The notes beneath the pieces were generated by a model. That model was not told where the DNA came from and searched no databases. It saw only the letters and a program-made list of their open reading frames with translations. DNA of 64,000 nucleotides from Clostridia bacterium (lineage in GTDB: Bacteria > Bacillota > Clostridia > Peptostreptococcales > Anaerovoracaceae). Positions 16,737 through 24,028 of this stretch are shown one piece after another. Position numbers and translations under genes: made by a program. The stretch spans positions 1 through 64,000 of the forward strand of contig JAILDT010000099.1 in NCBI GenBank assembly GCA_024689085.1, in the 5' to 3' direction. Position 1 is the stretch's first letter. Every line of letters begins with the position of its first letter.

Positions 16737-16765
16737 AATATATACTAAAACGAACCGATACGCAA
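16737..16765 (-). promoter_or_regulatory. Promoter of the acyl-reduction operon
   Basis: -35 TTGCGT (16760-16765), 17-base spacer, -10 TATATT (16737-16742) on the minus strand, just before the E2-like gene. Confidence 0.55.
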
Positions 16766-16793
16766 ATTCAATTCAAAGAAATTGATCCCCTGT

Positions 16794-17483
16794 TCACTTC
16801 TTTTTCAGTGTCTTCAGATACTCCTTCTGTTCCGGTGTAATGCGGTAACTCTCCCGCGCCTTCTGAATCGCCTTGTTATGGGTCCATATGTCCAGTCTTT
16901 GCTCTTCCAGGAATCGAATCGCCGTATCGTACTGTTTGGCCAGAGCCGTTGCGAAGTACCAGGCAATCATCATATTCACGTAGTACTCCTCCGAGCGAAT
17001 CTTCGCGACCGTCTCCGGATAACCCGGGCTGAAATCGTCGTCGAGAAAGTGCTGCATCAGCATGCCGATACCAAAGCGGATGATGTACGTCTCTTCTGAC
17101 TTCAGCCACTTCTCAATATGCAAAAGCAACTCGCTCCTGTGCTTCTTAAAGACTTTTGGAGAAAGCTGATCACAGGTTGCCCAGTTGTCGATGTACGGCA
17201 AAAACTCCTCTGCCAGTCCGATGCACCGTTCATAATCCTTCTCCTCGGAAATGAGAAACGCGTGCAGCTGGTTCTCATCGAAGTACTCGTGCGGAAGCGA
17301 CTTCAGAAACGCGTCCGCTTCCTCCGCTCTTTCCCTGTGCAGTTTCTTCGCCAGATTTCGCAGCTCCGGCGTCCGCACGCCGATGATTCTCTCCGGGTCC
17401 ACCGTCGGGAGCAGTTTCCTCTGAAAATCCCGGTATTTCACATCCTGCAGTTTGAACAGTTCTTCTCTGATGGAATCAATCAT
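16794..17483 (-). CDS. DNA alkylation repair protein, AlkD-like
   Basis: 229-residue, all-helical protein with HEAT-like repeats, resembling AlkD DNA glycosylases that remove 3-methyladenine and 7-methylguanine without base flipping. Family features: RKLLPTVDPERIIGVRTPELRNLAKKL near residue 22, YIDNWATCDQLSP near 100 (the conserved N-W-x-x-x-D segment), and MIAWYFATALAKQY near 170. Cytosolic. It is preceded by the strong terminator of the NuoG-like gene, so it has its own expression unit; 67 bases separate its stop from the start of the acyl operon promoter region. Confidence 0.85.
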   Translation of the reverse strand: MIDSIREELFKLQDVKYRDFQRKLLPTVDPERIIGVRTPELRNLAKKLHRERAEEADAFLKSLPHEYFDENQLHAFLISEEKDYERCIGLAEEFLPYIDNWATCDQLSPKVFKKHRSELLLHIEKWLKSEETYIIRFGIGMLMQHFLDDDFSPGYPETVAKIRSEEYYVNMMIAWYFATALAKQYDTAIRFLEEQRLDIWTHNKAIQKARESYRITPEQKEYLKTLKKK

Positions 17484-17522
17484 ATCTTTACTCCATGCCG
17501 GATCCCGGCTGATCGAAAAAAG

Positions 17523-17550
17523 AAAAAGCGGTGGTTGCCCACCGCTTTTT
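17523..17550 (-). terminator. Terminator of the Nuo-like operon
   Basis: AAAAAGCGGTGG-GCAA-CCACCGCTTTTT hairpin on the minus strand, 10 bases after the stop of the NuoG-like gene. Confidence 0.92.
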
Positions 17551-17559
17551 GATGTTGTG

Positions 17560-20500
17560 TTATGCTGTCGGATCAGCCATTACAGGCAGTCTCTCCGCGA
17601 TGGCGTTCATCAGCGAGTCTGTGCAAGGCAGCTGATCTCCGAATACGTCGCTTTCAGCAGCAACCAGTTTCGGCTCAGCCGGCTTCAGCACGCCGCCGAG
17701 AACTTCGTCCAGTACAGCGTACTTGTACGCAGGTACGCAGTCGTCCATCTCATCTGAGATATCCTCTGTCGATTCCCATCCGCAGTCTTCTTCGAAGATG
17801 CCTGCAATCGCTGCAGCAACTTCCCAATTGGACAGTTCGATGTCTTCGTCGATGGCTGCGTAAACAGGCTGCAGACGGCGTTCTGTATTGGTGTAGGTTC
17901 CATCAGTCGAAGCAAAGCCTGTTCCCGGAATGACAACGTCTGCCTTTGCAGCAAGCGCTGTCATATGCGTATCGCATACTGCCAGGAATTCAAGAGCATC
18001 TCTGTCAACGTCGAACTCTTCACCGAAGACGAAGAGCGCTTTGAGTCCTGCAAGCTGTTCCGCACCTTCCGTGATGCCCAGATCTACGAGGCCCTGTGAA
18101 TTGTTCTTGGCCTTGACCTGCAGGATACCGTCACGCGGCGTTCCGATATGACCGGACAGAAGCGCGATATCTGCGATCAGGCGAGCCGTATCGACCGAAA
18201 CGAGATTCTGGTTGAATACGATCATGGCCTTCTTCGCACCCAGATACATGTCTGCGATCTCCTTCGCATCATCGGATACTGCAACACCTTCCAGGCTCTT
18301 TGCAAAGGCATCGAATCCTTCCAGATCAGCGCCCTTGCCGGCGTCTACGATTGCCTTTGCAATCTCCTTGAGGAATCCCAGATCATCTGCGTAGACTTCC
18401 TTGGTCACGTTGTTCAGATGCTGCGGGAAGTCTCCCGGATTGATGAGCGCCAGCTTCGCGCCAGCTTCTGTTGCCTGCTTCATCTTGATCTGGATGACCG
18501 GATTGTCAACAGCGTTGTAGCCGACCGCCAGGATGAAGTTGGTTGAAAGCAGTTCGTTGATGGTGTTCGGGGAAGCGTCCATTCCCAGAACATCCTTCAG
18601 GCCGCTTGCGCGGTTGTTTGCGCAGAATACCTTCGCGCCCATGGCTTCTGCCATGACCTTGATTGCGTAAGCTTCCTCGTTGGTGTATCTGTCTGACAGC
18701 GCTACACCGATTTCATCGAAGCTGTACTTGGCAGCTGTCGACTGCATCTTCTTCGCGATGAGTGTCAGCGCTTCATGATAGTCAGCCTCTCTGAATGTGT
18801 CGCCGTCCTTGATAAGCGGATCTTCCAGCTTATCTTCCAGAACTGCGCAGTCGAAGCCCCATTTGCCCTTGCCGCAGGCAAGACCCGCGTTGACGAGACC
18901 GTCCTTATCCGGGTTCGCCTTAACAAGGATGTCGCCGTAGGATTCGAGTTTCAGTGAGCAGCCGACGGAGCAGTACGAACAGGTCGTATCTGTTTCCACG
19001 GTATCAAGAGGAACTTCTTTGGCCATAGTGGTTCTCTCCTGGAGCGCGCCCGTCGGACAAACGCTGACGCACTGTCCGCAGGATACGCATCCTGACAGAG
19101 CCAGAGGCTTTTCGAGGTTCGGCTTGACAACAGTATCGAAACCTCTGTGTACGAGGCCCAGAGCGCCAACGCCCATAACCTCGTCGCATACTCTGACGCA
19201 AAGTCCGCAGAGGATGCACTTGTTCGGATCTCTGACGATGAACGGATGCTCGTCGTCATAATCGATGGTATTCTTGTCGCCTGCGAATCTGCACGGCTCT
19301 ACGTCGTACTGATGCGCCAGGTCGATGAGTTTGCACTCGAAGTAGTCATGGCAGCCGCACTCCAGACATCTGTTGGCTTCTGCTTCTGCTTCCTCAGGAG
19401 TGTAACCATCAGGAATAACTTCGGAGAAGTTGCCCTTTCTTTCCTCAGCGGACAGCTGCGGCATTTCAGGTCTGCACATCTTCTCTCTGTCTTCGAATGT
19501 CTTCTCAGTAATATCGTCTCTGGTGACGAAGTACGGTTTCTCATACTTCACAGTTTCGCCAGCCAGATAGAAATCGATGATTTCCGTCGCCTTCTTGGCG
19601 TCCGCGATGGCTTCTACCGCGATGGAAATCTTGTCATTTCCGCAGTCGCCGCCGGCGAATACGCCAGGGATGGAAGTCATGAATGTTTCCTTATCGTATG
19701 CGATTGCGCCCTTTCTGGTCTTGTCGCAGTCGAACAGCTGCGCGTCGACAGCCTGTCCGATCGCCAGGATGACGTTGTCCAGCTGGATCGTCTCGGTCTT
19801 GCCTTCGATTGGTACAGGACGTCTTCTGCCTGATTCGTCAGGTTCGCCCAGTTCCATGCACTGGAGGACGACTTCCTTGACGTGTCCGTTCTCATCCTTG
19901 ACAATCTCCAGTGGGTTGGTCAGGTTCTTGAAGATAACGCCTTCTTCCTCGGCTTCTTCGATTTCGACCATATCGGCAGGCATCTCGTCCTTGGTTCTTC
20001 TGTAGATGTTGTAAACTTCATCAGCGCCAAGTCTGACTGCCGTTCTGCAAGCGTCCATTGCGGTGTTTCCGCCGCCTACGATGGCAACCTTCTTGCCAAG
20101 TTCGATCGGCTCGTTCCTGACAACCTTACGCAGGAAATCGATGCCGCCGATGACGCCGTCAGCGTCCTCACCCGGACATCCTGTTCCTGTGGAGATCCAT
20201 GCGCCGATACCGAGCAGCACTGCATCGTATTCGTCGTAGATGGTCTCAAACGGAATATCCTCGCCGATCTTCGTGTTGGTCACGATCTCAGCACCCATCA
20301 TTTCGATGGTCGCGATTTCGTCATCCAGCACTTCCTTCGGAAGTCTGTATTCCGGAATGCCGTAGCGCAGCATACCGCCGGCCTTCGGCATGGATTCGAA
20401 TACAGTGACGTCATGTCCCATCTGTCTCAGGAAGTACGCTGCTGACAGACCCATCGGGCCGCCGCCGATGATGGCTACGCTCTTGCCTGTATCAGGGCCT

Positions 20501-21063
20501 ACCTCAGGAATGAAGCGGTCCAGATCGCCCAGATCCTGATCTGCGGCGAATCTCTTCAGCCACTGGATGGATACCGGTTCATCGATGAGACCGCGTCTGC
20601 ATTCCTCTTCGCAAGGATGCGGACAAACTCTGCCCAGTGAAGCCGGAAGAGGAATCTTGTCCTTGACCAGTTCCAGTGCTGCGCCGTACTCGCCGTTGGC
20701 GATGAGTCCAACGTAACCCTGGCAGTCAGTCTGTGCCGGACATGCCAGTACGCATGGAGGTCTGCAGTCGCCGGTGTGGTTGGAAAGCAGCAGTTCCAGG
20801 TTTGTCTTTCTGGACTCGATGACTCTCTCGGTATCTGTTCTTACGACCATTCCAGGAGCGATGACAGTTGCGCATGCTTTGCACAGCTTCGGATTGCCCT
20901 CCACCTCGCACATGCAGATACCGCATGCACCGTAGATTCTGGTTCTTTCATCGTAGCAGAGAGTAGGAATGAAGATATCATTTTCTCTGGCAACTTCCAG
21001 TATAGTCTGACCCGGAACTCCGGTGACTTCTTTGCCGTTAATGTTCAGTCTGAATTTATCCAT
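17560..21063 (-). CDS. NuoG-like iron-sulfur flavoprotein with inserted GltD-type NAD(P)H/FAD module
   Basis: 1167-residue redox subunit. Order: [2Fe-2S] ferredoxin domain with C36, C47, C50, C61; a Fer4_20-type cysteine segment; a glutamate-synthase-small-chain-like module with two dinucleotide folds (AIIGGGPMGLSAAYFLRQMG near 190, AIVGGGNTAMDACRTAVRLG near 330); two [4Fe-4S] clusters (CILCGLCVRVCDE and CVSCGQCVSVCP); and a molybdopterin-oxidoreductase-like C-terminal part starting with CSYCSVGCSLKLES. The C-terminal part lacks the Cys or Sec of formate dehydrogenases (NNRASGL replaces the active-site stretch) and there is no H-cluster motif, so it is NuoG-like and probably transfers electrons only. 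The start at 21063 follows GAGGAGGGA. It forms an operon with the NuoF- and NuoE-like genes. An electron-bifurcating NAD(P)H:ferredoxin role is inferred. Confidence 0.8.
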   Translation of the reverse strand: MDKFRLNINGKEVTGVPGQTILEVARENDIFIPTLCYDERTRIYGACGICMCEVEGNPKLCKACATVIAPGMVVRTDTERVIESRKTNLELLLSNHTGDCRPPCVLACPAQTDCQGYVGLIANGEYGAALELVKDKIPLPASLGRVCPHPCEEECRRGLIDEPVSIQWLKRFAADQDLGDLDRFIPEVGPDTGKSVAIIGGGPMGLSAAYFLRQMGHDVTVFESMPKAGGMLRYGIPEYRLPKEVLDDEIATIEMMGAEIVTNTKIGEDIPFETIYDEYDAVLLGIGAWISTGTGCPGEDADGVIGGIDFLRKVVRNEPIELGKKVAIVGGGNTAMDACRTAVRLGADEVYNIYRRTKDEMPADMVEIEEAEEEGVIFKNLTNPLEIVKDENGHVKEVVLQCMELGEPDESGRRRPVPIEGKTETIQLDNVILAIGQAVDAQLFDCDKTRKGAIAYDKETFMTSIPGVFAGGDCGNDKISIAVEAIADAKKATEIIDFYLAGETVKYEKPYFVTRDDITEKTFEDREKMCRPEMPQLSAEERKGNFSEVIPDGYTPEEAEAEANRCLECGCHDYFECKLIDLAHQYDVEPCRFAGDKNTIDYDDEHPFIVRDPNKCILCGLCVRVCDEVMGVGALGLVHRGFDTVVKPNLEKPLALSGCVSCGQCVSVCPTGALQERTTMAKEVPLDTVETDTTCSYCSVGCSLKLESYGDILVKANPDKDGLVNAGLACGKGKWGFDCAVLEDKLEDPLIKDGDTFREADYHEALTLIAKKMQSTAAKYSFDEIGVALSDRYTNEEAYAIKVMAEAMGAKVFCANNRASGLKDVLGMDASPNTINELLSTNFILAVGYNAVDNPVIQIKMKQATEAGAKLALINPGDFPQHLNNVTKEVYADDLGFLKEIAKAIVDAGKGADLEGFDAFAKSLEGVAVSDDAKEIADMYLGAKKAMIVFNQNLVSVDTARLIADIALLSGHIGTPRDGILQVKAKNNSQGLVDLGITEGAEQLAGLKALFVFGEEFDVDRDALEFLAVCDTHMTALAAKADVVIPGTGFASTDGTYTNTERRLQPVYAAIDEDIELSNWEVAAAIAGIFEEDCGWESTEDISDEMDDCVPAYKYAVLDEVLGGVLKPAEPKLVAAESDVFGDQLPCTDSLMNAIAERLPVMADPTA

Positions 21064-21080
21064 CGTCTTTCCCTCCTCTC

Positions 21081-22829
21081 TTATTCTTTCACAATTGCGC
21101 CGAACTTGCAGTGATCCATACACTTGCCGCACTTGATGCACTTGTCATGATCGATGACGTGGACTTCCTTGACCTTGCCGGAAATCGCATCCACCGGACA
21201 GTTTCTCGCGCAGAGCGTACAGCCTTTGCAGGCGTCGGTAATGTTATACGTGATGAGTGCCTTGCAGGATTTCGCAGTGCACTTGTGGTTGTAAATATGA
21301 TCCTCGTACTCGTTTCTGAAGTAACGGATCGTGGTCAGTACCGGGTTCGGAGCCGTCTGTCCGAGACCGCACATGGAACCGTCCTTGATCTTGTTGGCCA
21401 GTTCCTCGAGCAGTTCAATGTCGCCGTCCTTACCTTCGCCGTTTGTGATTCTCTCCAGGATCTCGAGCATCCTCTTGGTGCCGATTCTGCAGTAGTTGCA
21501 CTTGCCGCAGGACTCGTCACGGGTGAAGTTGAGGAAGTATCTCGCCATGTCGACCATGCAGGTGTCCTCGTCCATGACGATCATACCGCCGGATCCGACG
21601 ATGGCTCCGGTCTTGGTTATATCTTCATATGTAACAGGAGTGTCTACCAGACTTGCAGGAACGCATCCGCCGGAAGGTCCGCCCATCTGTACGGCCTTGA
21701 ACTCTTTATCGTTCTTGATGCCGCCGCCGATGCCGAAGATAACTTCTTTGATGGTCATGCCCATCGGAACCTCTACCAGGCCGCCCTTCTTGATTTTGCC
21801 GGCCAGTGCGAATACTTTGGTGCCTGCAGATTTCTCTGTACCGAATTGTGCGAACGCAGCGCCGCCATTGTAGATGATCCACGGTACGTTAGCAAATGTT
21901 TCAACGTTATTGATGTTGGTCGGCTTCTGCCAGTAGCCCTTGGCTGCCGGGAATGGCGGCTTCAGACGAGGCATGCCTCTTTCACCTTCCAGGGAAGCGA
22001 TCAGCGCAGTTTCCTCGCCGCATACGAATGCGCCGGCGCCTGCCTTGATTCTGATGTCAAAATCCCATCCGCTGTCGAAGATGTTCTTGCCGAGGAAGCC
22101 CTTTTCTCTCGCCTGTTCCATGGCGATCTCCAGTCTCTTGATGGCCAGCGGGTACTCAGCACGGCAGTAGATGATGCCTTCACAGGCTCCCATCGCGTAT
22201 CCGCCGATGATCATACCTTCCAGCAGTGAATGCGGGTCGCCTTCCAGAACGGAACGGTCCATGAATGCGCCCGGGTCGCCCTCGTCAGCGTTGCAGACCA
22301 TGTACTTCTCATTTCCAGGGCTTGCTTTCGCGGCGTTCCACTTGAACCATGTCGGGAATCCGGCGCCGCCTCTGCCTCTGAGACCTGAGATCTTGATCTC
22401 TTCAATGACATCTTCCGGTTTCATTTCCTTCAGGACTTTTTCGATGGCTTTGTATCCGCCTACGGCGATGTAGTCATTGATGTCCTCAGGATTGATGACA
22501 CCGCAGTTTCTCAGAACAACTCTCTGCTGTTTGATGATGAACTGCTTGTCTTCTTCTGAAATAGCATCTTCCGCGACCGGCTTGCCGCCCGCAAGGTGCT
22601 CTTCTACAATCTTTTCTACTTTGTCCGGCTGTACTTTGACGTATCTCGTCAGTTCGCCGTCGTCTTCGTAAACGTCAACGATCGGTTCGAGATAGCAAGT
22701 GCCGACACATCCTGTAACGGATACAGGAATATCGAGTCCCTTCGCCGCGATCTGCTTCTCCAGTTCTGCGGCAGTCTTTCTGGCACCAGTGGCGACACCA
22801 CAGCTGCCCTGTCCTACTACAACTCTCAT
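21081..22829 (-). CDS. NuoF-like NADH-binding flavoprotein subunit
   Basis: 582-residue subunit that takes NADH electrons through FMN. Domains: thioredoxin-like [2Fe-2S] domain (about 1-110, VTGCVGTCYLEPIVDVY); FMN/NADH Rossmann part with GLRGRGGAGFPTWFKW near 150 and CNADEGDPGAFMDRSVLEGDPH near 180; an SLBB segment; the NuoF [4Fe-4S] motif ESCGKCNYCRIGTKRMLE near 455; and two C-terminal [4Fe-4S] ferredoxin motifs (CKGCTLCARNCPVDAI and CIKCGKCMDHCKFGAI). The two terminal extensions are typical of HydB and NfnB-like soluble complexes rather than respiratory complex I. It lies between the NuoG-like gene (17-base gap) and the NuoE-like gene (11-base gap). Confidence 0.92.
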   Translation of the reverse strand: MRVVVGQGSCGVATGARKTAAELEKQIAAKGLDIPVSVTGCVGTCYLEPIVDVYEDDGELTRYVKVQPDKVEKIVEEHLAGGKPVAEDAISEEDKQFIIKQQRVVLRNCGVINPEDINDYIAVGGYKAIEKVLKEMKPEDVIEEIKISGLRGRGGAGFPTWFKWNAAKASPGNEKYMVCNADEGDPGAFMDRSVLEGDPHSLLEGMIIGGYAMGACEGIIYCRAEYPLAIKRLEIAMEQAREKGFLGKNIFDSGWDFDIRIKAGAGAFVCGEETALIASLEGERGMPRLKPPFPAAKGYWQKPTNINNVETFANVPWIIYNGGAAFAQFGTEKSAGTKVFALAGKIKKGGLVEVPMGMTIKEVIFGIGGGIKNDKEFKAVQMGGPSGGCVPASLVDTPVTYEDITKTGAIVGSGGMIVMDEDTCMVDMARYFLNFTRDESCGKCNYCRIGTKRMLEILERITNGEGKDGDIELLEELANKIKDGSMCGLGQTAPNPVLTTIRYFRNEYEDHIYNHKCTAKSCKALITYNITDACKGCTLCARNCPVDAISGKVKEVHVIDHDKCIKCGKCMDHCKFGAIVKE

Positions 22830-22840
22830 GCTGTCACCTC

Positions 22841-23359
22841 CTATGCTCTCGCACGGATCTCATCGAGGACTTCTCTGACTCTGTCCTTGGTGAGGTTACC
22901 GTACGTTTCGTCACCTTCCGCACTCTTGACCATCATAACAGGCGCCAGTGAGCAGCATCCGAGACACGCTACGTTGTTCAGCGTGAAAATACCGTCTTCT
23001 GTCGTTTCGCCGTCCTGAATATCAAGGTGCTCACAGATCGCTTCTTCGATCATATCCGCTCCGTTTACGTGGCATGCGGTGCCTTTGCAGAGCATGATCA
23101 GATACTTGCCGATCGGCTGAAGTCTGAACTGTGCGTAGAAGGTCGCTACACCGTAGATTTTGGCAGGTTTGATACCGGTGCATTCAGAAATGTAGTTGAT
23201 CGCGTCCAGGGAAAGATACCCGTAGATCTCCTGCGTTTTCTGAAGGATGGTAATCAGACTGCCTGGCACTTTCGCATACTGTTCAAGTGTCGGAGCCAGT
23301 TCTGTGAACTGAGCCGCTCTCTCACTTGCGCAGTTGCAGCTGCAAGCTTTTTCACTCAT
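22841..23359 (-). CDS. NuoE-like [2Fe-2S] subunit
   Basis: 172-residue thioredoxin-fold ferredoxin of the NuoE/HydC type, the small partner of the NuoF-like subunit. The cluster ligands are in CKGTACHVNGAD near residue 95 and NVACLGCCSLAPVMMV near 135; the helical N-terminal domain (LEQYAKVPGSLITILQKTQEIYGYLS) is present. An extra Cys-rich start (EKACSCNCASE) is unusual. The ATG at 23359 is chosen because AGGAGG precedes it by 9 bases; the frame extends further upstream. First gene of the operon, transcribed from a promoter whose -35 is part of a palindrome (23441-23450). Confidence 0.9.
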   Translation of the reverse strand: MSEKACSCNCASERAAQFTELAPTLEQYAKVPGSLITILQKTQEIYGYLSLDAINYISECTGIKPAKIYGVATFYAQFRLQPIGKYLIMLCKGTACHVNGADMIEEAICEHLDIQDGETTEDGIFTLNNVACLGCCSLAPVMMVKSAEGDETYGNLTKDRVREVLDEIRARA

Positions 23360-23421
23360 GATAGTTTTCCTCCTGTTTGTCACCATTTTTGTCCATTTGT
23401 AATGGAACAATTATTAATCAC

Positions 23422-23450
23422 ATTTTACCGCAGCGTCGTCTTGTATACAA
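23422..23450 (-). promoter_or_regulatory. Promoter of the Nuo-like operon with overlapping palindrome
   Basis: -35 TTGTAT (23445-23450), 17-base spacer, -10 TAAAAT (23422-23427) on the minus strand. The -35 is half of the perfect palindrome TTGTATACAA (23441-23450), the form of site bound by GntR-type repressors. Related ATTGTATAC or ATTGTATC words lie at 23532-23539 and 23575-23583. Confidence 0.55.
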
Positions 23451-23507
23451 TATCCAAGATAACTAAAACAATGTCTTTTTTTATGAACATGTTTTAACGT
23501 GTACATG

Positions 23508-23559
23508 AAAAAAGACTTTCTGCATGCTGATATTGTATCAACATAAAAACAGAAAGTCC
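23508..23559 (-). terminator. Terminator of the shikimate operon
   Basis: Two-part hairpin on the minus strand: outer stem GACTTTCTG/CAGAAAGTC, an unpaired T-run, then inner stem ATGTTGATA/TATCAGCAT with a CAA loop; TTTTTT follows. It lies 44 bases after the aroQ stop. Confidence 0.75.
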
Positions 23560-23602
23560 ACGCATATACATCATGTATACAATATATGATGTATCCGCTG
23601 CC

Positions 23603-24028
23603 TTACTTACCGGCGAGGTACAATATAGCCTCCCGGTACCCTTCGAAGCCTTTGCCTTTGATCGTCTTCGCCGCTGCCAGCGACACATAGGAAATCTTCC
23701 GGAACGACTCCCGGCTGTCCACGTCGGACAGATGCACTTCTACCGTCGGGATCCCCACCGCTTTCAGTGCGTCCAGGATGGCGACGCTTGTATGCGTATA
23801 GGCTGCCGGGTTGATCACGATGCCGTCCGCATCTCCGATTGCCTTCTGAATGCGGTCCACGATTTCCCCTTCGTGATTGGACTGATACACATCCCCTTCC
23901 ACACCGGCTTCGGCAAACGCCTCTTCAATAAAATTCACCAGATCGGCGTAGGTTTCTGTGCCGTAGATCTCCGGTTCTCTGATGCCGAGCAGATTGATGT
24001 TCGGTCCGTTGATGACAAGTATCTTCAT
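23603..24028 (-). CDS. aroQ: 3-dehydroquinate dehydratase, type II
   Basis: Third step of the shikimate pathway: removes water from 3-dehydroquinate. The 141-residue length and motifs fit the dodecameric type II enzyme: INGPNINLLGIREPEIYG at the N-terminus with the catalytic Tyr in EIYG, INPAAYTHTSVAILDAL near 75, and VEVHLSDVDSRESFR near 98, where the His of EVH is the catalytic acid. It overlaps the multifunctional aro gene by 4 bases (ATGA), so it is translated with it, and is the last gene of the operon. Confidence 0.94.
   Translation of the reverse strand: MKILVINGPNINLLGIREPEIYGTETYADLVNFIEEAFAEAGVEGDVYQSNHEGEIVDRIQKAIGDADGIVINPAAYTHTSVAILDALKAVGIPTVEVHLSDVDSRESFRKISYVSLAAAKTIKGKGFEGYREAILYLAGK

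Noticed and set aside
17560-21063. Formate dehydrogenase or [FeFe]-hydrogenase large subunit
   Set aside because: The Cys/Sec active-site stretch of formate dehydrogenase is replaced by NNRASGL and no H-cluster cysteine motifs are present; the protein fits a NuoG-like electron-transfer subunit.
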